A DNA stretch of 64,000 nucleotides from Calonectria ilicicola (lineage: Eukaryota; Ascomycota; Sordariomycetes; Hypocreales; Nectriaceae): assembly GCA_020809705.1 (NCBI GenBank), contig CP085835.1, positions 3,658,001 through 3,722,000 of the forward strand, written 5' to 3'. Every line of letters starts with the position of its first letter. Positions within the stretch are counted from its first letter, which is position 1. The notes beneath the pieces are model-generated. The model did not search any database and was not told the DNA's origin. It worked only from the letters and a program-made list of their open reading frames with translations. The translations under genes and the position numbers were made by a program. This document shows, piece by piece, positions 45,364 through 57,367 of the stretch.

Positions 45364-46532
45364 ATGGAACCAGAAGCCCTTGAGGCTTACTGCAGGAGGT
45401 TGCGATCGGTTGCCCTCGATGACTTTGATCATCGCGCGCCATTTGAAACATTGACTTCGCAGCCACATCGCACAGTTCTTGAACGCGCGATCCGGAATGT
45501 CATCTCAACCGAACTTTCTCTTTTCACTTTTGCCCAAATTATTGATGGACTGCCCATCGCCGATGTGGCTTATGACCGACGGTTTGACATGATGGATGGC
45601 GACCATATTCTCGAGGAGATTCATGAAGACCTTTGCGAAGGTGCAATGGACAAGGCACACGAATTTTACTCTGCGTGGAACCCATCTGTACTAAAGCTTC
45701 AACCCAAGGTTAGCTCATCCTCCTGGATGTCTGATGTGGAGGGTTTGACAAGACGTGCTAGGTCATTCAACTGTACCAAGCGTCCTCTCCTAGTTCACAG
45801 GCATTCAATCTACGACTTATAGAACTTGTTGCAGATTCTCTCCACCAGATCGGCGGTCTTCTGCACGACATGAACCTTCGCCTCCACAAAGGCGATATTA
45901 ACTATGTCCTGCGTTGGATCAGACCGTCTGAACATCGTGAACATTGGGTTGATGTGCCTCCATGACCAACCTTTTTCGTGCATCCTTCTTACCAGGACCA
46001 TGATATCTACCCCAATGGTGTTGCTGATATGGTGGGATATTGGGTTGAAGATCGAATACTTGGTGGGGTTGCCGTCTTTGACCGTCGCAACGAGGCTGAT
46101 CGTACCAACTTGCCAAATGTCTACTGGCACTCCAGCCGTCCTAAAATCACGTATCGTGTCTATCAGCTTCTCGATGACCAGCAGCAGGCAATGGTGGATT
46201 TTTTTCTTGCCGAGTCATCATCTCCTCCACCCTCTCCTTGCCCATTGCCGATATTGGGTAGCGATCAGAACACCGCTCGGTTTGATCAGGAGACCTCAAT
46301 CATCAATCACCAAATATACAGGGATATTTGGGAGCGCAAGCCCTTGACTAGACAGGGGATGGCTGAATGGGGTAGGAGGCCTCAATCTCAGACAGACTAT
46401 CCCGAAACACTCTCGCTTCTCCGGAAGATCAACGCGATGCCGCTCAGTGCGGAGGTTGTGCACGTACCTCCATACCGGACCCCGTCGCCAATAAATGATT
46501 GCAAGGAACAACAGGAACAAGACCCGCGTTAG
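45364..46532 (+). CDS. Hypothetical protein with GVADMVGYWVEDRI-type motif; possible in-frame stop
   Basis: Start at the ATG at 45364 (MEPEALEAYCRRL). Exon 1 is 45364-45708; a 92-nt intron (GTTAGC..CAG) leads to 45801, giving AFNLRLIELVADSLHQIGGLLH. The frame then meets TGA at 45963-45965, after VDVPP, and continues to 46532 with PTFFVHPSYQDHDIYPNGVADMVGYW and ILGGVAVFDRR, the conserved core of a fungal hypothetical family I recognise only by pattern. Two readings are possible: a 45-nt intron (about 45954-45998, GTGCCT..CAG) that removes the stop, or a real premature stop (CGA to TGA, a C-to-T change). The stretch between stop and acceptor looks coding, which favours the stop. Function unknown; no signal peptide. 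Confidence 0.55.
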
Positions 46533-47237
46533 ATAGTTTAATCGTAAAACTTTCCCCCAAAGCAAAGCCCCTGTAGCATAGCCTCGCTCTAGTACTCGTC
46601 TGAAATCTAGCGTGAGTCGTTTTCTCTTTTAGCATGCAATGAGTCATTATCGAAGTCTACTGAGGTAGGCGTCATATTCTCCAACATTGAGGGCTATGTA
46701 TTCTAGCCTGCCAATGTTCAAATTTGGCTAAGGGAACAAATCCAGGGATTTTTTCCTTCTTCTTTGATACTAACATATTTCGTGTGGTGAAAGACAGATA
46801 AGTGCCAAAATTGCAGGGGTTGCTTATCTCGGTTGATCTGACAGTGATCAGCAAAACAAGCACGCAATATCGCCTCGTGGAAAAATAAACCCGCAGATTC
46901 GAGGTCGGCATTACGGGCGCTTCCGTTGCTGCAATGACTCAAGAGAAGATAAAAAAATGGCAGTATGATAGTCATGATGATGCACAATGTGGTCAACATA
47001 GCGATGTCGGGTTGGGTTTTGTCTCAACTCACCATAACTCTGAGTGTTACTCAGCAGTCATCAGCCACACGACTGCATGTGACTCACGCACTATCTCACC
47101 TTAGTGGCTGGAGCGCGTGTAACTCACCTCCTTTATTATTTTGATGCTCCATTGACTCGCGAAATTCTCATTCTTCAAATTTGTTCCTCTTTCTTTTTTT
47201 CTCCAATCGCTCTGGCTGTCCAGGCTGCCAGATCAAC
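46533..47237. other. Promoter region of valyl-tRNA synthetase
   Basis: No other gene supported. A possible 5' leader intron (GTAACTCACC at 47119 to CCAG at 47222) could supply an alternative N-terminus for a mitochondrial form, but no targeting sequence was identified. Confidence 0.4.
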
Positions 47238-50200
47238 ATGGATTCCGAGAGCACGCCCCTCCAACTCAACATGGAGACTAAACAGCAAGCCAAGGAGCGA
47301 AAGAAGGCCGAAAAACAGGCCAAATACGATCAGAAGAAAGCTGCGCAGTCTTCGACGAAAGCCAGCGAAAAGAAGGCCAAGTCTAAAAAGACCGAAGAAG
47401 CCCTGCCCCCCTTCGTTGAGGACACACCAGCGGGAGAGAAAAAGCGCCTCAACCCGTTCGACGACCCTTACTATTCCTCTTACCACCCCGTCGCTGTCGA
47501 GTCAGCATGGTATTCTTGGTGGGAGAAGGAGGGATTCTTTGAGCCACAATTCACGCCCGAAGGCAACGTCAAGCCTGAGGGCTCGTTTGTAATCGTCGTG
47601 CCTCCTCCAAACGTCACAGGAGCGCTACAGTGAGTATTCTTTCTAGCACCGCTAACGCTTGTCGCAAGCAACGCTAACGGCACAAACAGCATGGGCCATG
47701 CCCTGGGCAACTCGCTCCAAGACTTGTTGATTCGCTACTACCGCCAAAAGGGAAAAACCACCTTATGGCTCCCTGGTTGCGACCATGCTGGTAAGATATC
47801 GTTGCACATCAGCTTTCCAAGAGACGTGATGTATCTAACAGCCACCAAGGTATTGCGACACAGAGTGTTGTCGAGAAGATGCTCTGGAAAGTCAACAAGC
47901 AGACTAGGCATGATCTTGGTAGACCAAAGTTTGTCGAGCTCGTCCAGGACTGGAAAGAAGAGTACCACCAGAAAATCAATAACGCTTTCAGAAAAATGGG
48001 ATGCAGTCTAGATTGGAGCAGAGAGGCGTTTACAATGGTACGTCTTCCAATATCGTATCATGAGTCGCCATACATACTGACCTATCAACAGGATGAGAGC
48101 TTTTCTGCAGCCGTCACCGATGTTTTTGTCAGATTCTACGAAGAGGGCATCATCTATCGAGCTAATCGTCTGGTCAACTGGGATTCCACCTTGACGACAG
48201 CTCTTAGCAACCTCGAAGTCAACAACGAGGAATTGACAGGGCGGACGCTTTTAAACGTTCCAGGTTATGAAAGAAAGGTAGAATTTGGCATTATTGTTCA
48301 TTTCAAGTACCCGATAGAGAACTCCGACGAGACAATTGAAGTCGCGACAACCCGCCCCGAGACTATACTGGGCGACACCGGCATCGCCGTCCACCCCGAC
48401 GATCCTCGATACACCCATCTTGTCGGCAAATTTGCTGTTCATCCCTTTATCAAAGACCGCAGACTTCCAATCATTGCCGACAAATACGTCGACCGGGAGT
48501 TCGGTACCGGTGCCGTCAAATTGACCCCGGCGCATGATCCTAACGATTTTGATCTTGGCACGACACATAACCTCGAGTTTATAAACATTTTAACCGATGA
48601 CGGATTGATCAACGAGAATGGCGGTCCTTACCAAGGCCAGAAGCGATTCGACGTTCGGTACTCCATTCAGGAAGATCTGAAGAAGCTCGGTCTTTACGTC
48701 GATAAGAAGGACAACCCCATGACTGTACCATTGTCGGAGAGAACCAAGGATGTTGTCGAACCCCTCATGAAGCCACAGTGGTGGGTCAAAATGTCATGTC
48801 TTGCTGAAGATGCGGTAAGTCCGAAAAGCTTCTCGGCGCTTCCGTTTTATCTTATTTGCTAATACCGGATCAATAGCTCAAAGTAGTCCAAGATGGAGAG
48901 ATCAAGATTAAACCCGAGTCGGCCGAGAAGAATTACCTAAACTGGATGTCTAACATTAACGATTGGTGCATCTCAAGACAGTTATGGTGGGGGCATCAGT
49001 GTCCTATATATTACGTTCGCTTCGAAGGGGAGGAGGGCGAGAACATATCTAACAACAGGTGGTTTGCTGGAAGAACCGAAGAGGAAGCCCTTGCCAAAGC
49101 TAATAAAGCATGGCCCGACAAAAAGTTTGAATTGATTCGAGATGAAGATGTTCTTGATACATGGTTTAGCTCTGGCCTCTGGCCTTTCGTCACTCTCGGC
49201 TGGCCCAACAACACTCCCGATCTGTCTCGCCTGTTCCCCACCAGCCTTCTGGAGACTGGATGGGATATCATTCCCTTCTGGGTTGCTCGTATGATCTTCT
49301 TTAGCATCAAGCTCACCGGCAAGATTCCATTCTCCGAGGTCTTTTGCCACTCTCTGATCCGTGACTCCGATGGAAGGAAGATGAGCAAATCACTTGGAAA
49401 CGTCATTGATCCATTGGACGTTATTGGCGGAATCGAGCTGCAGTCGCTTCACGATAAGCTACTCACGGGAAACCTTGCCTCTAGCGAAGTCAAGAAAGCA
49501 ACTTTATACCAGAAAACTGCCTTCCCGCAAGGAATTCCTGAATGCGGCGCAGACGCCCTTCACTTCTCACTCATCACGTACACTACTGGAGGCGGTGACA
49601 TCAATTTTGATGTCAATGTTATCCATGCTTATAGACGATTCTGCAACAAGATCTGGAACGCCAGCAAGTACGTCGTCGGCAAGCTTGAGACAATTAAAGA
49701 TTTTATTCCCGCCAAGGAGCGGGCTCTTGGAGGAAATGAGTCTTTGGCGGAACTCTGGATTCTCCACAAGATGAACTCGACTGTCAGGGGAGTTTCAGAG
49801 GCCCTCGAGCAGAGGAGTTTCATGAAGAGTGCCAACCTTGTTTACGCTTACTGGTACTCCCAGCTGTAAGTCTCTCTGATAGGGCAAGTCCCCATTTCTC
49901 AACTAACTATTGTTATTCAGGTGCGATGTCTTCATCGAAAACTCCAAGGCTTTGATTCAGGAGGGATCTCAAGAACAAATTAACTCCACTCTTCAAACAC
50001 TCTACTCGGTTCTCGAAGGGGCTCTCGTTCTCTCTCACCCATTCCTCCCCTTCATTACAGAGGAATTGTGGCAAAGACTTCCCAGGCGTCCGGACGATGA
50101 AACAAGGAGCATCATGATGGCGAAGTACCCTGAATGGGACCAGAAATTGGAGAATCCAGAGGCAGAGGCTGCGTACGATATTGTCCTGGGCTGCTCCAAG

Positions 50201-50662
50201 GGTGTCCGGTCGCTGATGGCTGAGTACGCACCGAAGAACAAGGACGAGGCCAAGATATTTATCCAGGCCTATGATGAAGCATCGCACAAAATTGTGGCTG
50301 ATGAGAAGTCGTCGATTCGCTCTCTCTGTGGAAAAGGTGCCATGAACATCGACATCATACCGCCGGACCACACCCGCCCCGCTGGCTGTGTCGACTTCCT
50401 TGTGTCCAGCACCCTTTCCGTCTTCATCCACGTCAAGGGCCGTGTCGACTTGGATGATGAGATTAACAAGGCAACGAATAAATTGGAAAAGGCCGACGCC
50501 GCCATCCAGAAGCATCGTAAGGTCATGAGCGATGCTACTTATATAGAGAAGGTTGCCGTTGCAACACAGGATGCGGATAAGAAGAAACTAGCAGACTTGG
50601 AGAGCGAGGCACATGGCCTTAAAGCTACAATTGAGCAGTTCAAGCAACTGAAGCTTGAATAA
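47238..50662 (+). CDS. Valyl-tRNA synthetase
   Basis: Exons 47238-47629, 47690-47790, 47850-48037, 48092-48814, 48877-49865, 49921-50662; 1044 aa. Class I aminoacyl-tRNA synthetase that charges tRNA-Val and edits misactivated threonine. Order: basic Lys-rich N-terminal extension typical of eukaryotic enzymes ([17 protein letters not shown]), [24 protein letters not shown] motif as HMGH (131-134, split by intron 1), CP1 editing domain ([18 protein letters not shown]), [17 protein letters not shown] at 636-640 ([17 protein letters not shown]), anticodon-binding domain ([16 protein letters not shown]) and a C-terminal coiled coil ([20 protein letters not shown]). In fungi one gene usually supplies both cytosolic and mitochondrial enzyme; the mitochondrial start is not seen. 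His697 in GADALHF replaces the usual Arg. Otherwise conserved. Confidence 0.96.
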
Positions 50663-51800
50663 TATAGATTTATTTCTGTGACGTTTTTTCCGAATCAGGT
50701 ATTAGAGCAATTACGGTCAAAAAGGGACTTATATTTTGCTACTATTTACTTGTGCTCATTAATTGTCAATTTAGAACTGTCACCTACCAGTCATAGAGTC
50801 TCATCACATTTTCTTGAGCACATTTCCACTGCCGCCTGACGAGCCTCGAAACTAATTCCTTTGTTCCAAGCCGTCGCGCTGAGCGGAAACATATCGTTCC
50901 AACCAATTAAGCAAGAGTGTGTTGAAGGAGCCCGAAGAGATTCCTTTTTAAATCTTATCACTCTCAAGTCAAATATCTCGTTCGATTGCCTAAAAGGTCC
51001 AGTTGCATGGTCATCTCCATTATCTTATATTCATTTTCGTGATGTTTCTATGAATAGTGATCGTCAATCTGTACTTTATATCTCTCCACGACACATTCGC
51101 ATCATTGGCATTGTCATAAATGTATCATGATGTTACGTTAAAGTCGAGATTTTTAATAATATTAATACGCCTTTATGGTAAACCGTGTTGGGAAAAATAG
51201 TTTCACCGACGGGCAAAGCGCAATCCAAACTATCACCAAAATACCCATCGTACAGATATTTCCGGTGTGTGATAGGCTTATTTACCATCGCCCTTCTCAT
51301 TGAGGCCAGGTTGGGAGACTAAGATGCATCACACCATCTATGGAACCAAGCCACATCAACAAGGATTATAGTTGCTAAGTAGGAACATCCGTAATATACG
51401 GTTGCCCAGATCGTAACACCTCCAACCACTGCCCTGGTCTACGGCAGAGTTTAACCTCTTACAACAGGACTATTTATGCACGTTTCGAAAGCAGACTGAG
51501 CTGAACTGCGACGCCGCTCAATAGTTTGCCCATTGTAGTTAGCGGCGTTGCCCATCGCAGGCGCTTACAGCAACTATTGAATCCGGGCCCACACCAACAG
51601 ATCCACATGAGAGGAGCGACGGCTTAGCATGTCGAACGGAAACTCGAAAGGCGACAAAATCTAGCCATAAATGAGACTCACTTCGGGATGATATTTAGGA
51701 ATTGGTTTCCCATCTTTATTACCTTCTAATCATCAACTAACATCTTTGCGCCACACTAAAATCCACACCAACATCCATACAGCACCAACAAGGCGAAATC
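50663..51800. other. Intergenic, nothing supported
   Basis: A frame at 50861-51130 has no features. The promoter of the next gene lies at the right end. Confidence 0.5.
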
Positions 51801-52418
51801 ATGGTAGGCAAAATTCAGGGCGACTGTGACTTTCCCCATCTCTAACTATAATCTTGTAGGACGAAAAACAAACAAAGGCACTAGACCGTCTTGCACAGAG
51901 GCTCGGCGCAGACTTCAACAGGAATGATTTAGAGAACATCATGGAGATGGACGACCCCGGCAACTATGAGTTCAGCACGGCGATTGTTTATGAGTTTGTC
52001 CAACGTAATGAGAACATATTCAAGGAAACAAAATCGCTCATGTGAGTTACTTCTTACTTTTTACCCGATTTCTTCTTCTCTTTTTGGCCAGCGCGCCATT
52101 TCTTTTATTACATAAAATAGAACAGACTAATCGATTCGGCTTGTTCATGACAACAGAGATGACAAAAAAGTCGATCTCTTATTGAAGATTGGTAGGCAGC
52201 TAGAAGGAGAGAGTTCAACTATCGGCTTAGTGAGAATTAGAGAGGCTAGCAAGAAGATCAAGGAGTTGTGGCAACCCTGGAAGGAAGAAGACCCTTTCAA
52301 GGGCGACGTTGAGTCAGCTTTGCGGACCATCTCTCAGTGCCTTGGAGAAGCCGAGAGAGCCCTTTCGGCCGCAAAAGATCCGTTGCTTGAATTTTGTGAC
52401 ACTCTCAGCGCGGAATAA
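51801..52418 (+). CDS. Small hypothetical helical protein, 148 aa
   Basis: The first exon is just the ATG (51801-51803) followed by a 56-nt intron; exon 2 is 51860-52041, intron 52042-52156, exon 3 52157-52418. Both junctions keep the frame. The product is an acidic, wholly helical protein (KALDRLAQRLGADFNRNDLE, STAIVYEFVQRNENIFKE, RTISQCLGEAERALSAAK) with no signal peptide, membrane helix or family I recognise. An ATG-only first exon is unusual but known in fungi. If the first intron is retained, translation would run into GRQNSGRL-like out-of-frame sequence, so splicing is needed. Confidence 0.62.
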
Positions 52419-52638
52419 AAATTCTATACATCTTGGTGGTCCAAGTAGTAATAGTAAATATAGTGTCTGAATTAGCATTTGTTACTGTCACCGCCGGACA
52501 TGAGTATTTACATTCGAGCGAATTCATCTTATCCCAATAATTGACAACCCAGATGCACAATATTAATTCACAATAAGAACTGGCAGGCTTTATTACGGAG
52601 GTCACAAGAATGGAAAGATTGCACCATCGAAAAAAATC

Positions 52639-54162
52639 TTATTTAAGAATTTCAGTGGTCATAGTTGAACCATGAGTGTCGCTATCTAGAGTTGCAAAGC
52701 TTTCATTGGTTTGAAGATACAACCAATGCGAAACAAAAGAAAGAGATGAATTCCTGTTTGGAGGCGCTACTGGCTCCAATAGAAGGGGCCGGGAGGGTGG
52801 AAGTGGAAACTTCGAGAGTGATACATCGAAGGAAAGGGGTGTCTGAGGGGTTGGCGACATAGTAGCTGATCGATTACCGCGATATATATGAGGTCGTCCT
52901 GAGACGAGTGAGTTTTTGGTACCGTCTCCGCGGACTGAAAGGGCAGGGTTGGAAGCCGCGTTGTCGACCTTGGCAAAGAATTTCTGAAGCGGCAATGAAC
53001 GGGGTCGAGAACGGCCATTTACATCAACTGGGGAAGATGTAATGTCGGCAGGCAGATTAGCCATGCGCTTCTCGACAGCCTGAAGCGGCATCGAGTGAGG
53101 TCGAGCTGTTGGGGTTTTGGGTTCTTGGCAGCTGATCGAAGACGGGCTCTCCGCGAGCGTTGGAGACGTGGGGAAGTGAGGATGGTGAAAAGCCTCAAGC
53201 GGGAGGCTTCGGCGAAGGTTGGTCGACTTGTTTTCATCAAGGCAGTTTGAGACGCAAGGCCAACTTTGAGCTCGTGCTCTTGACACCTCTTGGGCGTCTG
53301 GCGACGAGTATGGTGACAGGTCGGCGGATTTTGACCGAGCAAGAATCCTGAAGATTGGGCAACTTCGGCGAGACTCGGCTGGCTTTCCCACATTCTTCAG
53401 GTTCGAAGCACCTGGCCAACTTTGATGTCGTGCATGCGATGCCCTTTCCTTCTTTGATGAAGAGGTCAACCTCAGCTTAGGATTTAGTCCTGCAAGATCC
53501 GTTGGCATTGGGCAACTGCGGCGAGATTCGGTTGGCCTGCCTACATCCTTGGAGTTCAAAACACAGGGCCAACTTTGATGTCGTGTGTTTGATGCCCTCT
53601 CCTTTTTTGGTGAAGAAGTTGATGGCTTCTTGGCATCTGACCCCGCAAAATCCTCTGGCATTGGGCAACTTCGACGAGACACGGCTGACTTGTCCGCATC
53701 TGTCAGAACCACAACGCATGGCCAGCTTTGACGGTGCGTTTTCGACGTGCCTGGCTGGATCTGGGAAGAAAATATTTGTGACTCGTCCAAAAGATTCTTA
53801 CTGTACCTGGCCAGTGCTTTCGGAGGCGGGGTAGGTGTAACCAGTTTGCTTCTGAGGGAAATTCCATCATCCTGAAACATTTCCAGTGTTGTGTAATAAG
53901 AAGATCTCTGAGACATCAATTCGGGGATTGTTGATAGATGAGGGGTAGATGGTGGTTCCTTGTAGATGATGGACATTGTCGTTTCTGTTGTGGTCTTCCC
54001 ATTCTGACCTGTGGTCGAAGTCTTTTCATTTAATGTCTCCTTAGAGGCGGCACCTGCGGAATCTTGATCATGCTTGTCGCCAAAACAATTCAAAGGCGTG
54101 CATAAGCATAGTCGTAGAGCGGTTGTCCAAGAGGATCGTTCATTATGGGCGTTGGCGGTCAT
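52639..54162 (-). CDS. Disordered Ser/Pro-rich protein with tandem 51-residue repeats and ten basic-Ser-x-Pro sites
   Basis: Intronless, 507 aa from the ATG at 54162. No globular domain seen; rich in Ser, Pro, Thr and Arg. Residues about 143-326 form tandem repeats of 51-52 residues, each with [R/H]QSWPCV and, 19 residues later, RRS[CL]P. Serines followed by x-Pro and preceded by Arg occur at 146, 165, 197, 216, 248, 267, 300, 319, 357 (RPHSMP) and 389 (RPRSLP). Those at 197, 248, 300, 357 and 389 fit R-x-x-S-x-P, the core of mode-1 14-3-3 binding sites and of basophilic kinase targets. I infer a phosphorylation-dependent scaffold; family unknown. The N-terminus (RLCLCTPLNCFG) has three Cys that could be palmitoylated. 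Confidence 0.75.
   Translation of the reverse strand: MTANAHNERSSWTTALRLCLCTPLNCFGDKHDQDSAGAASKETLNEKTSTTGQNGKTTTETTMSIIYKEPPSTPHLSTIPELMSQRSSYYTTLEMFQDDGISLRSKLVTPTPPPKALARYSKNLLDESQIFSSQIQPGTSKTHRQSWPCVVVLTDADKSAVSRRSCPMPEDFAGSDAKKPSTSSPKKERASNTRHQSWPCVLNSKDVGRPTESRRSCPMPTDLAGLNPKLRLTSSSKKERASHARHQSWPGASNLKNVGKPAESRRSCPIFRILARSKSADLSPYSSPDAQEVSRARAQSWPCVSNCLDENKSTNLRRSLPLEAFHHPHFPTSPTLAESPSSISCQEPKTPTARPHSMPLQAVEKRMANLPADITSSPVDVNGRSRPRSLPLQKFFAKVDNAASNPALSVRGDGTKNSLVSGRPHIYRGNRSATMSPTPQTPLSFDVSLSKFPLPPSRPLLLEPVAPPNRNSSLSFVSHWLYLQTNESFATLDSDTHGSTMTTEILK
53185..53736 (-). repeat. Coding tandem repeat, about 153 bp unit, 3.5 copies
   Basis: Encodes the 51-residue units of the preceding protein; SWP serines at residues 146, 197, 248 and 300 and RRS serines at 165, 216, 267 and 319 keep the same 19-residue offset. 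Confidence 0.75.
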
Positions 54163-57100
54163 GATGGCGTTGAAGGGATGAATAATGTGAGCCTAACTGC
54201 TCTGGACCGGCCAAGGTAAAATCCACCAGGGATAGCTGAGGTAAGAAAAGAATAGAATGCGGAAGGAGAATCCACTGCTAGGTTAAAATGTACATTGAAT
54301 CGAAATTCGATAAGAAATAGAGGATTTCCAGCCGAGGGGCAAGGGAGCACCCGGCCCCCTTATGACCACCACAATCAATCGCAATTGATTAAACTTTCAG
54401 CGCAGTCCTCGGAATGCAAAATGAGCAAGCAGACAGGGCTGTAGCTATTTTTTCGGGGCGCCGACAGCCGTGCTGGGCTTGAGGGCAAATCAGAAACAGG
54501 CTAGCTTAAGAGTGGCTGCGCAACCACCACCATCAGCCCTGTTTCCCCTCGACGTTTTGATTCCCGTCTTCCTGGTGTCGGTTTCCTGTCCGACCATGTC
54601 GGCACAGTCTCGGCCAAAAGATCTGGAGAAAAGCCGACCGCAAACCCACGACGAGGAACAGACGCGCAGGCAAGGTCCTTGCTCGCGAAACATCCCCCTC
54701 ACGGCAACACGGAAGAGGCGACGCTCAGGCAGTGTGCCACTCGGGTAGAACGAAACAAAGAAAAATCTTTAGTCTACGCACGCAATATGCTAGATTACAG
54801 AACCCTTCGGAGCACTTGAAACGGAGGAATGTTTCTTGACTTTACTGCTTTTATCACCATCTCCGTCATCATGAGCCTTGGCAAGAAACGTGTTCTGAGG
54901 GCATACGGGCTGTCCGAGCGTGTCTCAGCAGCGCGTTTATTAAGGGCGTTTTTTGTTTAGCCCACTTTGTATCTTTGCAAGGACCGTGCCAGTAAACACG
55001 ACCCTTGCCACGGATGCACTCGGGTAACTGGGAGATCGACTCAAGGACAAGCTGGGCTCATTTTCATTATGTTGATGCATGCGAAAGCGAGGTTATGTTC
55101 TGGTGCCATTTGGCTCGCTTACATTTTTGGTAAACCCACACTCCAATGATCGGGTGGTCCCAAGAGTCGAGGTTGCGCCCACATTATCTTATGTATCAAG
55201 TTGAATTTAACCAAACAAATAATTATTCATTGATTATTTTATAAAACTATAAATTAAAACCGAATTTCCGAAAGAGAAGCTTGGAAATGATTCAAATGCG
55301 AGCTCTGTCCAGGGTAAGCTGTTGGTTGATCCTTGATGTTTCGCTAGAGCTAATTTGGAAGTGGATGGTACGAGAAATTAGCGACCAATGCGCAGAGCAT
55401 CTTCCCGTATATAATCCCCTCTTCATCTCGCACGGGGCCTTCGCATTTTTTGACACGTCCTAAAATCCCAGAATGTTGTGCATACCCTGAGCTGAGCTTC
55501 TGTAGCCATTAATTACACGAGTCTCCTGGTCCGCGACAATAAAAGCATCGCATTGGGCACCGGCGCAAATAGGTATGTCACGAAAGCACCTGCTCGTAAG
55601 TTATTCAGTACCTTCAGTACGTACCCTTCTATTGTAAGTGGATGGCAGTATGTCATAAGCTATTACTGAAATTGAGGACTTGACTCGTGTCTTCAATCTG
55701 TAAGAGCAGAACGGCGACTAGCTTTCATGGAACACGATTTCAAAACACAAACTTTTGGCTTCATCAAATTTTCTTTCGCTTTATGTAAGAGAGGTTTTTA
55801 TTTCCAAATTGAGCATCTGAATGAATCTTGGATAGCTATTGGTCGGAGAAGGCACAACCAGATGCTTAGCATGTAATTTGATGCTACCCGAAGGAAGGGT
55901 AGGGCGGCCACCGTGACTGCCATGCCTACCTTACACGTTGCATGAAGGCATACAACCGGTCTTACTTTTATCGGGGAATAAAGAGCCCCCGCACTTCACA
56001 TTGAAGGCGGTTTGAGTAATATGAATTCGTACAGACAACATCAGCATTGACGTGTAGTTGCATTCGACCAGGTTGCGATTCGTAGTAATAATGCAACTCG
56101 ACTTTTAACAATCTGTATGAATATTGCCATGGTAAAAATATTACAAGTTTCAATTCAGTCAATTGGGTTGCATCACCACCAGCATCGCTCTCATTGGATT
56201 CGTTTTTTCCCCCGTCATCCAAGATGATCATTTACCCAGGACAACCTGGTACGGGTATTGGGTCAGCAACAACGTTTCAGGGAATAATTGAATGAAACGA
56301 AAAGTTTCCACGTACATAGGCTAATCAGCATTGCCAAACTTTCACGTCGAAATATTTATGCACTGTTCAATGCCAGCCACGTGAGACCACGATACACACA
56401 ACCATTGGCTGGATGATTAAGAATTTTGCCAACACCACCATGAACTAGCTGCAATTTCATTTCCACGACACTTGGATGGAACACAATGAAGCAACATCAC
56501 GGTCAAAATCCGAAATTCTTTTGTTGTTGAAGGCGACCATCTCAACTACCTAAGCCCTGTCCCAATGCGGGGTTGTGCCAAGATTTCATCCCAACTTTTG
56601 AGCTGACCTTCCCCATTGGCGCTAGCTGGCGCAGCTTCTGCATGCATCCCACGCAGTCTCGAATAGTCCATGCTTATCAATGGATTAGCTGAGTTCCAGA
56701 TTGTCTCGTTTGGGAAGCCGTCACCTAGCGTCCGCTCTTTAAGTCAGATCCGGTAGTGAGGGCCGTTATCCGGGACTTGTCAATATTCATTTGTCCTTTT
56801 GTGCCGTCAACTTGCCGGAATCGGCCTTGGCATATGCAGTCCAAGTATCCCTCCGGGAACAAAAATTCCCAATGTGGTGCCACGATCCTGCATGCGCTTT
56901 TGCATACGCGCGATTCATCGATGCCGCAGTGGGGACCAGTTCATCTACACATCGTTGCAATCGTCTGCAAGAGAGTTTTTTCTGCATCGGAAGTGTTTCG
57001 TTCCGAATCAACTGTCACATTATGATACTTGGTCCGTTTGCAAGCCAAGAGTAGTCGCGTGGAGTTGAGAAAGTCAACCTCTTTGCTGAAACGAAGTTGA

Positions 57101-57367
57101 CTCACTAAGGCTAGATGAAAGTTTCTTTTTAGTATCATTGATCTAACGCACCTGATGCATGCATTTGAACAATGGACGGAATGTTAATGAGAGTTTGTTT
57201 TTAATTGCACACTAAAATCCAATACCGGCGCCTATAACCTAGCTACAAAAAAGAGTGTGGTATATCCCAGAAGTACCAACGCCGAGAACCCAAGTACAAG
57301 AAAGAGTGATATGTACTAACATAATTTTGATACGTGAAATCAGCCTCCCCAATCCCATATGTCTGCT
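54163..57367. other. 3.2 kb without a supported gene
   Basis: Promoter of the repeat protein at the left. Frames at 54470-54748, 55968-56231 and 56756-57054 have no domain, signal peptide or splice support. Confidence 0.45.

Noticed and set aside
4845..45965. A-to-I RNA editing as rescue of the in-frame stops
   Set aside because: Editing known in ascomycete fruiting bodies mainly changes UAG to UGG. The stops here are UAA (three) and UGA (one, with the A after G, a poor context).
45963..45965. TGA as selenocysteine
   Set aside because: Ascomycetes lack the selenocysteine machinery, and the position is not a redox site.
54470..54748. 92-codon frame with MSAQSRPKDLEKSRPQ
   Set aside because: Short, low-complexity and without support; a conceivable small gene from 54597 but not convincing.
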